Positions 1-9,000 of a DNA stretch of 64,000 nucleotides are shown piece by piece. The translations under genes and the position numbers were made by a program. The notes below the pieces were generated by a model. That model saw only the letters and a program-made list of their open reading frames with translations, searched no databases and was not told where the DNA came from. The first letter of the stretch is position 1; each line of letters opens with the position of its first letter. The stretch lies in contig NZ_JAGSYG010000002.1 of assembly GCF_025685655.1 (NCBI RefSeq), positions 186,001 through 250,000 on the forward strand, in the 5' to 3' direction. This stretch comes from Acidicapsa ligni (lineage in GTDB: Bacteria; Acidobacteriota; Terriglobia; Terriglobales; Acidobacteriaceae).

Positions 1-625
1 CCTTGCGCTGCTCCAGAGTGGGCGGGTTGTACTCCGCCAGCACTTCAAAGGCAACCCTTCCGCTATCGTGTACGGTCTGCGGTCCAGACCTGGATCCGGG
101 CCCGCTTTGCGATTCACTATTGTCCGAATTCTCGCCCGTGATGCGCGGATGCACAAACCGCTGCGAGTGCTCCATGTTCCGTATCATCTCGACGGATCGT
201 TCGCGTAACCCGGCGATGCGCAGTCGCAGCGTCAATTGCCCATTCTTGGCTCGTACCGGCTCGATCGCTGTAACCTGCACGCCAGCGGGTAGAACCCGCT
301 CCAGGTCTTCCATCGCAGCCGTCCACGAGAACGACTTCACATCGAAAAGATGATTCAAAAATCCAGCCTGGGTGAGCACCTTGGCATTGAGAGGCTGCTG
401 CATCTGCGCCTGGTACCCGTCCTCTTCCCGCTGGATATTTGCGATTGCCTTGTCCATCGCTTCTTCGCGGGCGGCAACGCGTAGCGCCGATTGGTGAAAG
501 TGCAGCAGGCCGAGCCCCAGGATGAGCAATAGCCCGGCCAGCACCGCCATGCCGATGCGCAGGCGTTTGACCATCGGGCCCTGGTCGGCATAGGGACGAG
601 TTGCGAGATTGATTGAAATGCGCAT
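1..625 (-). CDS. pilN: Type IV pilus inner-membrane protein PilN (fimbrial assembly family), partial
   Basis: The frame starts at ATG 625 and is still open at the left edge after 208 residues, so the C-terminus lies outside the window. It opens MRISINLATRPYAD, the usual start of the PilN/fimbrial assembly family. A single membrane helix follows (about residues 26-42, GMAVLAGLLLILGLGL) and then a periplasmic coiled-coil-like segment. PilN normally binds PilM through its short cytoplasmic tail and PilO in the periplasm, aligning the pilus machine. The gene lies 3 nt after the pilM stop in a pilC-pilB-pilM-pilN order, so it is very probably co-transcribed. A Ser/Gly-rich linker near residues 165-185 precedes the cut. 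The position and N-terminal motif make the assignment fairly safe. Confidence 0.82.
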   Translation of the reverse strand, partial: MRISINLATRPYADQGPMVKRLRIGMAVLAGLLLILGLGLLHFHQSALRVAAREEAMDKAIANIQREEDGYQAQMQQPLNAKVLTQAGFLNHLFDVKSFSWTAAMEDLERVLPAGVQVTAIEPVRAKNGQLTLRLRIAGLRERSVEMIRNMEHSQRFVHPRITGENSDNSESQSGPGSRSGPQTVHDSGRVAFEVLAEYNPPTLEQRK

Positions 626-628
626 CGC

Positions 629-1558
629 TTAGTTCGTCCCCACCAGTGCTCCGGTCACGCCAGCTACAGATTGGTGTCCCATTGCTGAAACTATGCCAGT
701 CTCAGGCGCGGGAACCATTTCTCCTACTGCAAATTCGGCGTCCGCTAACAGCGCTGCAAAATCATGTACCGACAGTGTGCCGGAGTAAAGCAAACGATGA
801 GGACGAAATTGCAGCCTGTCCTCAAAGTATGCGGCGGCGACTGCAATGGATCGCTGTACATCGGCTTGCAGCGCCTCTGGCTCCAGAGGCAATTCGATGG
901 TGCGATGCAGCAGGATGTCGTTGCCTGAAAGGATGGACGTAGTCAGCACTTTGGCGCTCAGATTTACCGCCAGCACTGCCTCCTGGCTGTCGACCGCGCA
1001 CATACCGGCGAGACTGGTCGGCATCACAACGCCCGGCTCGTACCCGGCAGCCCGCACGGCAGCTTCGTACTCCGTCAGTACCGGGCCGGGAATGATCGCC
1101 GCCAGCACCTTCCACTGCGTTTCCAGTTTGGCCGAGCCCTCGCTGAGAACCTGATAGCTGATGCCTGCGTGCTCCACATCAAAGGGCACGGACTTGCGCA
1201 GGCGGAAGCGCAATACCGGCAAGGCCTCAGACTGACTCGATGGCAGCGTGTCAAAGTCCAGCACAAAGACGCGCACGACAGAGTCCGGAACCACGACGGT
1301 CACCGCTTTCACGCGTGATCCCACCTGTCCCAATGCGGAGCGGATAGCTGTCGTCAGCACTGCAGGGTTCGCGATGTTCGGCTCCAGGAGACTTGGGTAA
1401 ACCGCGCCGGCAGGCAGAGGCTCAAAGGCATACACAGCCGTGCCACCCGGCGCCGGAGTAGCTGCGGCAACGACCCCCTCAGGCGTGATCTCACAGGCTG
1501 CCGCTGGACGTCCGCCCGGCGCAATCCCCACGGGAACTTGTAATCGAAATGAAGGCAC
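629..1558 (-). CDS. pilM: PilM-like type IV pilus assembly protein (actin-fold)
   Basis: This 309-residue protein resembles the PilM family (FtsA/actin-like fold), which binds nucleotide at the inner cytoplasmic face and docks to PilN. Visible are the segment VKAVTVVVPDSVVRVFVLDF near residue 85-105 and a hydrophobic beta-rich second half. The start is GTG at 1558, chosen because AGGAG lies 8-9 nt upstream and no in-frame ATG fits. It lies between pilB and pilN in one transcriptional unit. The ribosome-binding site and the first base of the start codon fall inside the right arm of a perfect 17-bp inverted repeat whose other arm begins at the pilB stop codon, so translation may be controlled by RNA folding. 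Sequence identity to classical PilM looks low, so the name rests partly on context. Confidence 0.75.
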   Translation of the reverse strand: MPSFRLQVPVGIAPGGRPAAACEITPEGVVAAATPAPGGTAVYAFEPLPAGAVYPSLLEPNIANPAVLTTAIRSALGQVGSRVKAVTVVVPDSVVRVFVLDFDTLPSSQSEALPVLRFRLRKSVPFDVEHAGISYQVLSEGSAKLETQWKVLAAIIPGPVLTEYEAAVRAAGYEPGVVMPTSLAGMCAVDSQEAVLAVNLSAKVLTTSILSGNDILLHRTIELPLEPEALQADVQRSIAVAAAYFEDRLQFRPHRLLYSGTLSVHDFAALLADAEFAVGEMVPAPETGIVSAMGHQSVAGVTGALVGTN

Positions 1559-1673
1559 TAAAGCATTTCTCCTGTTACATCGCCTTGCTCAGGATTGTTA
1601 AGTGCAGCTTTCGTTGCGGAAAGCTGCGTGATCTCGGTAACTTCCATCGACATCCTCAGGAGAAATGCTTTAG
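1558..1673 (-). repeat. 116-bp element with perfect 17-bp terminal inverted repeats filling the pilB-pilM gap
   Basis: Left arm CTAAAGCATTTCTCCTG (1558-1574) is the exact reverse complement of the right arm at 1657-1673. A second perfect 9-bp stem, GCAGCTTTC (1604-1612) with GAAAGCTGC (1619-1627), sits in the middle. On the transcribed minus strand the first arm contains the pilB TAA stop and the second arm contains the AGGAG ribosome-binding site of pilM and the first base of its GTG start. The geometry would let the mRNA fold back and hide the pilM start. It could instead be a dispersed palindromic repeat that landed between the genes. Confidence 0.85.
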
Positions 1674-3331
1674 CGAGAAGCCTCGATAAAGGTGACCTTG
1701 TTGATTTCCTTAAGCGTCGTATAACCGCGGCGTACGCGGTCCAGTGCGGATTCGCGCAGAAAGCTCATGCCTTCCTGCTGGGCCAGTTTACGTACTTCTG
1801 AGGTGGGTCGCTTATCCAGAATCAGCTCTCGGATCGGGTCGGTCAAGTCCAGTAGTTCGTGGATCGCTGTTCGACCACGATATCCTGTCCCGCCGCACTC
1901 GATGCAGCCCGCTCCCTCGCGGAATTCAAAATCGCGCCACTCCGCCGGATCGAGGCCGCTCAGCAGCAGCAGCTCTTCCGGATGTTTTACCGTATACGAG
2001 CAATGCGCGCATATGGTTCGCACCAGTCGCTGAGCGAGAATGCAGTTCAGCGCGGAAACAAAGTTATAAGCCTCGACGCCCATGTTCAGAAAGCGTCCCA
2101 GCACATCGACCACGTTGTTTGCGTGGACGGTCGTGAACACGAGATGGCCGGTCAGCGCGGAGTTGATGGCGATCTGCGCCGTCTCCGCATCGCGGATTTC
2201 GCCAACGAGGATCTTGTCCGGATCGTGACGCAGAATCGAGCGAAGTCCGCGCGCGAAGGTGAGGCCTTTTTTCTCGTTCACCGGAATCTGCGTGATGCCG
2301 CGAATCTGGTACTCGACCGGGTCTTCGATGGTGATGATCTTGTCTTCATCGCTCTTGATCTCGTTCAGAGCGGCATAGAGGGTCGTCGTCTTGCCCGAAC
2401 CGGTAGGCCCGGTCACCAACACCATGCCGTATGGCTCGCGAATGTAGCGGCGGAAGCGCGATAGATCTTCTTCCGCAAAGCCGACGACTTCCAGCGTCAG
2501 GTTGCGAAATTTCTCGCTCATCGACTCTTTGTCGAGTACGCGGAGCACGGCGTTTTCGCCATGCACGGTCGGCATGATGGATACGCGGAAATCGATCAGC
2601 CGCCCCTTGTAGCGAACGCGGAAACGGCCATCCTGCGGTACGCGCCGCTCGGCAATATCCAGCTCGGACATGATCTTGATACGCGACAGAATCGTCGAGT
2701 GATGCTCGCGTGCAATGGGAGCCATGGCTGGCTGCAGCACGCCGTCGATGCGGTACTTCACCAGCAGGGAATCGTCGTAGGTCTCGATATGTACGTCCGA
2801 GGCGCGCCGCTCCAGTGCTGTAAAGATCGTCGTGTCCACGAGGCGGATGATGGGGCTGAGATCTTCATTGCTGGCGAGTTTGTCTATCGAGATATTTTCG
2901 TCGGCATTGCCTTCGCTTGAGATCACGTCAAATGTCAGGCCTTCGCTGGCCTCATCCAATACACGCTGCGATTGCTCGGTCTTCTTCAGCAGATCGGTAA
3001 TCTGCGATAGCGTTGCCACGCGCGGCTCGATGCGGCGCCCTAGCAGGCCCGCAATTTCATCGAGCATCATCAGCTTGGATGGATCGCTGACTGCAATAAC
3101 CAGCATGTCGTCGCGCAGTTCCAGTGGTATGAAATTGAAGCGGAACATCAATTCCACGGGTACCGTGCGCAGCAGGTCGTGCTGAATTTTAAAGTTCTTG
3201 AGGTCGGCAAACTCCGCGCGATAACGACGCGCCATCTGCTCAGCGGCGGCGCGCTCGTCAATCTGGCCAAACCCGACCAGGGCTGGCGAGGGAAGTCCAT
3301 TCTGGGGTGGAGCTATTACTGCATCAGCCAT
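1670..3331 (-). CDS. pilB: PilB/GspE-type pilus extension ATPase
   Basis: A 553-residue hexameric ATPase that powers pilus polymerisation at the cytoplasmic face of the inner membrane. An N-terminal MshEN-like domain (about residues 15-120) precedes the motor domain. Walker A GPTGSGKTTT is near residue 308, the Asp box EDPVEYQ near 336, Walker B ILRHDPDKILVGEIRD near 366 and the His box TGHLVFTTVHAN near 394. A zinc-binding pair of CxxC motifs (CAHC near 441, CIEC near 476) is typical of extension ATPases and absent from PilT retraction motors. I prefer ATG 3331 over an in-frame TTG at 3337 because GAGG lies 7 nt upstream of the ATG. It follows pilC and precedes pilM in the same operon. Confidence 0.93.
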   Translation of the reverse strand: MADAVIAPPQNGLPSPALVGFGQIDERAAAEQMARRYRAEFADLKNFKIQHDLLRTVPVELMFRFNFIPLELRDDMLVIAVSDPSKLMMLDEIAGLLGRRIEPRVATLSQITDLLKKTEQSQRVLDEASEGLTFDVISSEGNADENISIDKLASNEDLSPIIRLVDTTIFTALERRASDVHIETYDDSLLVKYRIDGVLQPAMAPIAREHHSTILSRIKIMSELDIAERRVPQDGRFRVRYKGRLIDFRVSIMPTVHGENAVLRVLDKESMSEKFRNLTLEVVGFAEEDLSRFRRYIREPYGMVLVTGPTGSGKTTTLYAALNEIKSDEDKIITIEDPVEYQIRGITQIPVNEKKGLTFARGLRSILRHDPDKILVGEIRDAETAQIAINSALTGHLVFTTVHANNVVDVLGRFLNMGVEAYNFVSALNCILAQRLVRTICAHCSYTVKHPEELLLLSGLDPAEWRDFEFREGAGCIECGGTGYRGRTAIHELLDLTDPIRELILDKRPTSEVRKLAQQEGMSFLRESALDRVRRGYTTLKEINKVTFIEASR

Positions 3332-3394
3332 AACCAAACCTCATAAAACTTGCATTTGCAGATGCCCATAATCCGATCCGGGATAGGGGCTCTT

Positions 3395-4591
3395 CTACTG
3401 CTGGAACTGCTGTACCTGTCCAAGTGAAAAGATTGGGAGATAGAGCGCGATCAGGATGATCACAACAAAAACGCCCATCACCAGCAGAATCGCAGGCTCA
3501 ATCAGCGCCATGGACGCGGTCAGTGCGGTCTCTACGTCCTCTTCAAAAAACTCTGCAACGGAATTCAGCATCTGCGGCAGTGCGCCTGTCTGCTCGCCCA
3601 CGGTGATCATCTCAATCGCGACCCCGGGAAAAACCTTGGTTGCCTGGAGCGAATTCGCCAGCGTTTGCCCTTCGCGCACGGAAACCACCGACGAAAAAAC
3701 GGCCTTCGCAATGCGATTGGAAGAGATGGATCGTGCAGCTGTTTCGAGCGATGGCACCAGCGGCAAGCCGCCCGTCAGCAGTGTCGAAAGGGTACGCCCA
3801 AAGAGAGCTACCTGGTACTTGATCCAGATCTTGCCAAAGATAGGCAGCCCGATGCGGAAGCCATCGACGATGTCGCGACCCTTGGGCGTCCGGGCGTAAC
3901 GAGAGGCTCCGTAACCGAGCGCCGCTACGACAAGCAGGCCATAAATTCCATTGTGCTGCGCCTGTTTGCCAAAGTTCAGCAGCGCAATCGTGATAGCAGG
4001 CAGGTGCGAACCCATCTGGTCGTACAGCGTGGCAAAGCTCGGCACCACAAACGTAATGAGAAAGATGAACAGCGCGATCACGATGGTGATCAGCACGCAC
4101 GGATAGATCAGCGAAGCCGTCACCTTCTTGCGAAAGGTCAGTGAGATGCGCTGGAAGCTGACAAACCGTTCGAGCACTTCCTGCAGATTGCCGGAGCGTT
4201 CGCCCGCCAGCAGCGTCGTCGTATACATTGCCGGGAACCCACCCTGCGCCTCGAATGCGGATGAAAGCGATTCGCCGGTTTTGACGCGCTCGGTCACGTT
4301 CAAAAGCTGCCCGGCAAAATAAGGATTGCGCTGGTTCTTGGCCAGCATCTCCAGCGAACCATGAATCGGCAATCCGGCGCGGACCAGCGTTAAAAACTGC
4401 TGGTTAAAGATGAGAAACGGCTCCAGCTTGGCTTTTTTCTTGCGCCCGAGGCCGCCCCGCGAGCGCACCGAAAACACGTGGTAGCCAGCGTGCGCGAAGC
4501 GCTGGCGCAGCTCTTCGGCAGACGCAGCAGAATGGGTCTGCTCCTGCACTCGACCACGTTCATCCGCCAGCTTGATGACAAACTCTGCCAT
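3395..4591 (-). CDS. pilC: PilC/GspF-type inner-membrane platform protein
   Basis: A 398-residue type II secretion F-domain protein, the platform on which the pilus ATPase acts. Two tandem cytoplasmic helical F domains are visible, beginning near residues 60 and 262 with related patterns (LVRAGLPIHGSLEMLA and LLTGGLPLVPSLETAA). Membrane segments lie near 165-185, 210-225 and 370-390. A leading basic region (GLGRKKKAK) sits after about 50 residues. It is the first gene of the pilus unit here, followed 63 nt later by pilB. The usual partner genes pilT, pilA, pilO and pilQ are not in the window. Family assignment is clear; which pilus subtype it serves is not. Confidence 0.9.
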   Translation of the reverse strand: MAEFVIKLADERGRVQEQTHSAASAEELRQRFAHAGYHVFSVRSRGGLGRKKKAKLEPFLIFNQQFLTLVRAGLPIHGSLEMLAKNQRNPYFAGQLLNVTERVKTGESLSSAFEAQGGFPAMYTTTLLAGERSGNLQEVLERFVSFQRISLTFRKKVTASLIYPCVLITIVIALFIFLITFVVPSFATLYDQMGSHLPAITIALLNFGKQAQHNGIYGLLVVAALGYGASRYARTPKGRDIVDGFRIGLPIFGKIWIKYQVALFGRTLSTLLTGGLPLVPSLETAARSISSNRIAKAVFSSVVSVREGQTLANSLQATKVFPGVAIEMITVGEQTGALPQMLNSVAEFFEEDVETALTASMALIEPAILLVMGVFVVIILIALYLPIFSLGQVQQFQQ

Positions 4592-4925
4592 GTTTCCTTT
4601 TCCTAAGCGCCGCCGTTACAGAGGTTTCTGGATTGATAGACGATACCGTTGCTGTCCTCAGCGCCCGTCGCAGCTTTCCCCGTTCTCTCGAAAGGGTAAC
4701 AGTTTCGCCGGTCGGCCAGTGAGATCGCCAGAGAGTTCGCCTGTTCAATGGACGCGCCAGGTGTCTGTCCCGCTCAAAATCGCAAAATGGGAATCCGGGA
4801 TTGCGATTTTGAGCGGGACAGGAAACAAAATGCTGATACCCATCAGCCCAGCCCCATCAGCCCGGCCCCGAATCCGCCCCGAACCTGTTTCGTGGCGGGT
4901 TGGCAGCCAGGCTGGGTTTTGTCCA
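4592..4925. other. Intergenic region between ribE and pilC
   Basis: This 334-bp stretch has no convincing gene. It should hold the promoter of the pilus operon. It contains a long perfect inverted repeat (listed separately) followed by a short low-complexity run of CATCAGCCC/CCCCATCAG units at about 4840-4868. I could not fix a promoter by eye. Confidence 0.6.
4765..4821. repeat. Perfect 21-bp inverted repeat with 15-bp loop
   Basis: Arms at 4765-4785 (starting CTGTCCCGCTC) and 4801-4821 (ending GAGCGGGACAG) are exact reverse complements. The loop is short. The structure could end transcription of the pilus unit's upstream neighbour or be a REP-like dispersed palindrome. No T-run follows on either strand, which argues against a simple intrinsic terminator. 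Confidence 0.85.
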
Positions 4926-5612
4926 TCAATACCCGTTGGCAACAAGCCACGGTTCCGTAATGTCAAACTCCGGCTTTTCGGCGGTTTTAGCCCGCATTTC
5001 CGCGAATTTCAGCAGCACATCGGCCTCAACGTTGATCGTTGCGCCTACAGCGAGGGAATGTAGATTTGTTCGCCAGTAAGTCAGAGGCAGAATCGCCAGG
5101 CTGATCGTCTCGCCGCCCGCAGGAATCGTCGAACGAGCGATGGTCAGGCTGATGCCCTCGATCGTTACGGAGCCCTTCTCAACCATGAATGCGCGCACGT
5201 TCTCCGGGACTCGCACCGTGAGCCACCAGTCCGTCGCCTCCAGGTTGAACTGTGGAGACGACCTGGGCACAACCGGTTCCAGGGAGACCAGCGATCCAGT
5301 CCCGTCCACGTGGCCCTGCACGATGTGGCCGCCGAGCGGACTGCCCGCTGCTGTCGGCAGTTCCAGGTTCACCAGGGAACCGGGGGCGAGTGAGCTGAGA
5401 GATGTTTTTTCCAGGGTCTCAGCGGCGAGATCGGCGTAGAAGAACTCGGGGTTGATTTCCAGCGCGGTGAGGCAAACGCCTGAAACCGCCAGCGAATCGC
5501 CCTCTCGCAACTGCCCGGCAATACCCGGTGCTGCCACCGTAATTCGCTGTACTCCGTCGAGATTGATAAGGCTAACTATTGTTCCGGTTTGTTCAATAAT
5601 CCCTGTAAACAT
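4926..5612 (-). CDS. ribE: Riboflavin synthase alpha subunit
   Basis: A 228-residue enzyme that dismutates two 6,7-dimethyl-8-ribityllumazine molecules to riboflavin. It starts with the family signature MFTGIIEQTG and shows the two internally similar beta-barrel halves: the first carries SLAVSGVCLTALEI, the second GSVTIEGISLTIAR near residues 145-160. Length is slightly above the usual 200-220. It lies 33 nt downstream of ribD on the same strand, so both late steps of riboflavin synthesis are probably co-transcribed; ribBA and ribH are elsewhere. No FMN riboswitch is visible upstream. Confidence 0.95.
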   Translation of the reverse strand: MFTGIIEQTGTIVSLINLDGVQRITVAAPGIAGQLREGDSLAVSGVCLTALEINPEFFYADLAAETLEKTSLSSLAPGSLVNLELPTAAGSPLGGHIVQGHVDGTGSLVSLEPVVPRSSPQFNLEATDWWLTVRVPENVRAFMVEKGSVTIEGISLTIARSTIPAGGETISLAILPLTYWRTNLHSLAVGATINVEADVLLKFAEMRAKTAEKPEFDITEPWLVANGY

Positions 5613-5645
5613 GTATTTAGTGTAAGTGAAACGAGCGGAAATAGA

Positions 5646-6794
5646 TTACCGCGTGCCTGACATCCACGGATCGCGCAGGAGTGCGGAGATACTGTAGTCG
5701 TTGCCATGACGTTCCATTTCCACAGGGTCGAGCAGGATTGGCAGCGGCAGGCCGCGAAAAGCCGGAACTGCATCGGAGCCGAGAATTTGCGGCGAACAGA
5801 AGATTTTCAGGCGATCCACGAGTCCAGCGGCGAGCAGCGCGGTATTGAGCCGGGTGCCGGTTTCCGTCAGCAACGTCAGAATGTTTTCTTCGCCCAGTTT
5901 CGACAGCACTTTCCCCAGCGGAACTCTTCCCGGAGCGAGAGTGCTGGCCTCGGGCTTGAGAATCTCCACACGCACGCCGCGCTCTACAAGTGCCTGAATT
6001 CGGGCTGCATCTGAGCTCACCGTAAAGACCAGAACGTCCTCATGCGCCGTTGTCACCAACTGCGAATCGAGCGGAATGCGCAGTGCTGAATCCAGTACGA
6101 CGCGAAGCAGCGGCCGGCGACGACGATTGCCGCTGCGGTCGGTCATCAACGGGTTATCGGCGATAACCGTATCCACGCCGGTTAGAACGGCATCGGCTAT
6201 CCAGCGCAAAGGCTGTACGGCCGCCCTCGATGCATCGCAGGTGATCCAGAAAGGCTCACGTTTTACATGGATTCCGGGCGGCGGGGCGATGCGGCCGTCC
6301 AGCGTCATGGCGACTTTCATCAATACCAGGGGACGCTTGGTGGCGGAAGGCTGAATCCAGCGTGCAAAGCCCTCGTTCAGTCGTTGCGCCTCCGCCTGGC
6401 ACACGCCTACCTCGACAGCAACTCCAGCGTTTATAAGGGTTTGCAGGCCCTGCCCAGCTACCAGGGGATTCGGATCTTTGGTGGCTGCGACGACCCTTGT
6501 TACTCCCGCAACCAAGAGTGCCTGGGAGCAGGGGCCGGTACGCCCGGAGTGGTTGCACGGCTCAAGGGTGACATAAGCCGTACCGCTGCGGGCTCTGTCG
6601 CCAGCTATTTTAAGTGCTGCTATTTCAGCGTGATCGCGCAGATCGTACTCGTGCCAGCCTTCGCCCGCGAGTTCGCCGTTCCTGTCTAAAATTACGCAAC
6701 CCACAACCGGGTTGGGTGAGCAGAGACCTATGCCCCGCTGCGCCAGTTCCAGGGCTCGTTTCATCCATTTTTCGTCTATTGTAGCCAGGCTCAC
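5646..6794 (-). CDS. ribD: Bifunctional riboflavin deaminase/reductase RibD
   Basis: A 382-residue two-domain enzyme performing the second and third steps of riboflavin synthesis. The N-terminal cytidine-deaminase fold has the zinc motif HAEIAAL (about residue 53) and PCNHSGRTGPC (about 78-88). The C-terminal reductase domain (from about 150) begins RPLVLMKVAMTLDGRIA and carries the NADPH-binding pattern of the DHFR-like fold. It precedes ribE on the same strand. Family and length agree with a complete enzyme. Confidence 0.95.
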   Translation of the reverse strand: MSLATIDEKWMKRALELAQRGIGLCSPNPVVGCVILDRNGELAGEGWHEYDLRDHAEIAALKIAGDRARSGTAYVTLEPCNHSGRTGPCSQALLVAGVTRVVAATKDPNPLVAGQGLQTLINAGVAVEVGVCQAEAQRLNEGFARWIQPSATKRPLVLMKVAMTLDGRIAPPPGIHVKREPFWITCDASRAAVQPLRWIADAVLTGVDTVIADNPLMTDRSGNRRRRPLLRVVLDSALRIPLDSQLVTTAHEDVLVFTVSSDAARIQALVERGVRVEILKPEASTLAPGRVPLGKVLSKLGEENILTLLTETGTRLNTALLAAGLVDRLKIFCSPQILGSDAVPAFRGLPLPILLDPVEMERHGNDYSISALLRDPWMSGTR

Positions 6795-6859
6795 GATAGG
6801 TATCCTTTTACAAAATCGTCGGACTTCTTTATTAAAGGTCTAATGTCACAAAGAAACCG

Positions 6860-7903
6860 TTAGGAATTTAATAAGGAATCGACGAAAACTGCTGGATCGA
6901 ATTCAAGAAGATCGTTAATTTGCTCGCCGACACCTACGAACCGCACCGGCAGGTTGAGTTCGCGGGCGATGGCGACGGCGATTCCACCTTTTGCAGTACC
7001 GTCAAGTTTGGTGAGAACGATGCCGGTAACTCCGGCAGCCTGGGTGAAGAGACGCGCCTGCTGCAGGCCATTCTGCCCGGTAGTCGCGTCCATCACCAGG
7101 AGAACTTCATGCGGTGCCTCAGGAATGAGGCGGGCAGCGGTGCGGCGCATCTTTTCAAGCTCGTCCATGAGACCGCCCTTGGTATGGAGGCGTCCCGCAG
7201 TGTCGACTACCAGGATGTCGATGCTGCGCGCTTTAGCGGCCGAGATGGAATCGTAAAGTACGGCTGCCGGGTCGCCCCCCTGCTTGGTGCGGATCATTTC
7301 GACGCCGGAGCGATGCGACCAGACTTCGAGCTGCTCGATGGCGGCGGCGCGAAAAGTATCCGCTGCGCAGAGGAGAACGGATTTACCTCGGGCACGATAC
7401 CAGGAGGCGAGCTTGCCGGTGGTCGTGGTTTTGCCCGTGCCGTTCACGCCGACCATGAAAATGACTTTGGGCGGAGCGTTCGGTTCGACAACAGGCTTTC
7501 GCGGGGCTTCGAGGATAGCGCGGATCTGTTCTTTGAGAAGCTGGCGTAGTTCTTCACCGCCGTTGATATCCTGGCGGCGGGCTCGATCGCGTAGCTGATC
7601 CAGGATGGCAGTGGTGGTCGGCAGGCCCAGGTCGCTGGTGAGCAGGGCGGCTTCGAGGTCTTCGAGCGTGCTTTCGTCTACCGTGCGCGTAAGGGCCAGT
7701 ACGCCTTCAAGGCGCGAGGAGAGCGACTCGCGGGTGCGGGTCACGGCCTGCTTCATCCGGCTGAAGAAGCTGGAGCCTGCGGGTTCTTCAACTACGGGGT
7801 CAGGCGTTTCCTCGACTGATCCCGGAACGGGCTTTGTCTCTTCAACTGTCTGAAGAATCGAAATCGGCTCGTCTTTTTTGCCGCCAAAAAACTTTGAGAA
7901 CAT
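6860..7903 (-). CDS. ftsY: Signal recognition particle receptor FtsY
   Basis: A 347-residue GTPase that docks SRP-ribosome complexes at the membrane. An acidic N-terminal A region of about 55 residues is short compared with enterobacteria. The N domain follows, then the G domain with P-loop GVNGTGKTTTTGK near residue 152, the DTFRAAAIEQL loop near 181, DTAGRL near 235 and TKLDGTAKGG near 298. The start ATG 7903 gives MFSKFFGGKKDEP, a membrane-binding basic/aromatic start. Its RNA partner gene (SRP RNA) lies 25 kb away at 33090. Confidence 0.96.
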   Translation of the reverse strand: MFSKFFGGKKDEPISILQTVEETKPVPGSVEETPDPVVEEPAGSSFFSRMKQAVTRTRESLSSRLEGVLALTRTVDESTLEDLEAALLTSDLGLPTTTAILDQLRDRARRQDINGGEELRQLLKEQIRAILEAPRKPVVEPNAPPKVIFMVGVNGTGKTTTTGKLASWYRARGKSVLLCAADTFRAAAIEQLEVWSHRSGVEMIRTKQGGDPAAVLYDSISAAKARSIDILVVDTAGRLHTKGGLMDELEKMRRTAARLIPEAPHEVLLVMDATTGQNGLQQARLFTQAAGVTGIVLTKLDGTAKGGIAVAIARELNLPVRFVGVGEQINDLLEFDPAVFVDSLLNS

Positions 7904-8010
7904 GGGTGTCTACCAGCTTCGAGTCTACCAGCCGAGCAGTCGATGTCAGCGCATCCGGTCCAGGCATCCGGTCCAGAAATCCAAGACAGACTTTCCCGTC
8001 GCTGCCCGCT

Positions 8011-8874
8011 TTAGGTTTGAAGATAGGTGCCAGCTTTGCCCGCACTGTCTTTATCGCGGAGCAGGTCTTCTACATCGCCGATCTTGTCCGTGAGGAGATT
8101 GAGCTTTTGCGAGAGCATTTGAATTTCAGATTCGGCGCGGCGGTTTACATCGAAGTCCAACTCGCTGCGAAGGCGGTCCTTAGTGTCCTGGCGGTTCTGG
8201 CTCATCATGATCACCGGGGCCTGAATCGAAGCAAGCATGGATAGGAAGAGGTTGAGCAAAATAAAGGGATAAGGATCCCACGCCCGGCCTTTGAGTATCA
8301 GGTTCATTCCCGCGTAAGCCACGAGGACGATGCCGAACCAGATGATAAATGTCCAGGAGCCGCCGAAGCGGGCTACGGTGTCGGCGATGCGTTCGCCAAA
8401 GGTGGCTTCTTCTTCGATGAGTTCGTTGGCATTGCGGTTGGCGCGAAGCTGGACGAGGCGCTGCGATGCGTGGAGCTGGCGTCCCAGTACGGTGAGCATG
8501 TCGAGGCCGGCCATCGGTTTGCTTTGCAGAAGCGTGGTGATGTCGTTCCGGTCAAGTTCGAGGCATACGGTTTCTGTCAGGGCCATGGCACCGGCCTGGT
8601 GCGATGTCTCGTCGAGCATGGAAGCAAAACCGAAGAGGCCGCCATGTGTGGGCTCGTCGATTACGACCTCCTGCTTGTCTTCATCGACGGTGGTGACGCG
8701 AACGCTGCCGGACATCACGATGTAAGCATGCCTGGATGGATCGCCAATCTTGAAGATGCGCTGCCGTGCAGCAAAGTTCACGAAATCGACCTGCGTGGCC
8801 AGGACGGCCAGTTCTTCATCGTCAAGCAGTTCGAACAACGGGACGTGTTTCAACTCTTCTGGATTGCAGGGCAT
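8011..8874 (-). CDS. Cyclic nucleotide-binding domain plus DUF1003 membrane protein
   Basis: This 287-residue protein combines an N-terminal cNMP-binding beta-barrel (about residues 8-120, beginning HVPLFELLDDEELAVLA) with a DUF1003 module. The latter shows TFGERIADTVARFGGSWTFI and two membrane helices near 170-220 (including NLFLSMLASIQAPVIMMSQNRQ), then a charged coiled-coil tail. I chose ATG 8874 because GGAG lies 10 nt upstream; an earlier in-frame start at 8961 would add 29 unrelated residues. The arrangement suggests a ligand-gated membrane protein, but no function is established for DUF1003 that I would apply here. It may share a transcript with ftsY, 107 nt downstream. Confidence 0.85.
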   Translation of the reverse strand: MPCNPEELKHVPLFELLDDEELAVLATQVDFVNFAARQRIFKIGDPSRHAYIVMSGSVRVTTVDEDKQEVVIDEPTHGGLFGFASMLDETSHQAGAMALTETVCLELDRNDITTLLQSKPMAGLDMLTVLGRQLHASQRLVQLRANRNANELIEEEATFGERIADTVARFGGSWTFIIWFGIVLVAYAGMNLILKGRAWDPYPFILLNLFLSMLASIQAPVIMMSQNRQDTKDRLRSELDFDVNRRAESEIQMLSQKLNLLTDKIGDVEDLLRDKDSAGKAGTYLQT

Positions 8875-9000
8875 GGTTGTTTTTCTCCGAAAGGTAGCGT
8901 GGATATCGCTTGTCTGAACGACAAGAGCAGACAGATCATGACTGGTTTTGATGGAGCGCAAGAGTGGAACGAAAGAGTGAGTGAGATAGTGATGGTCAGG

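Noticed and set aside
6795-6859. FMN riboswitch before ribD
   Set aside because: The spacer is only 65 bp and lacks the conserved RFN-element sequence.
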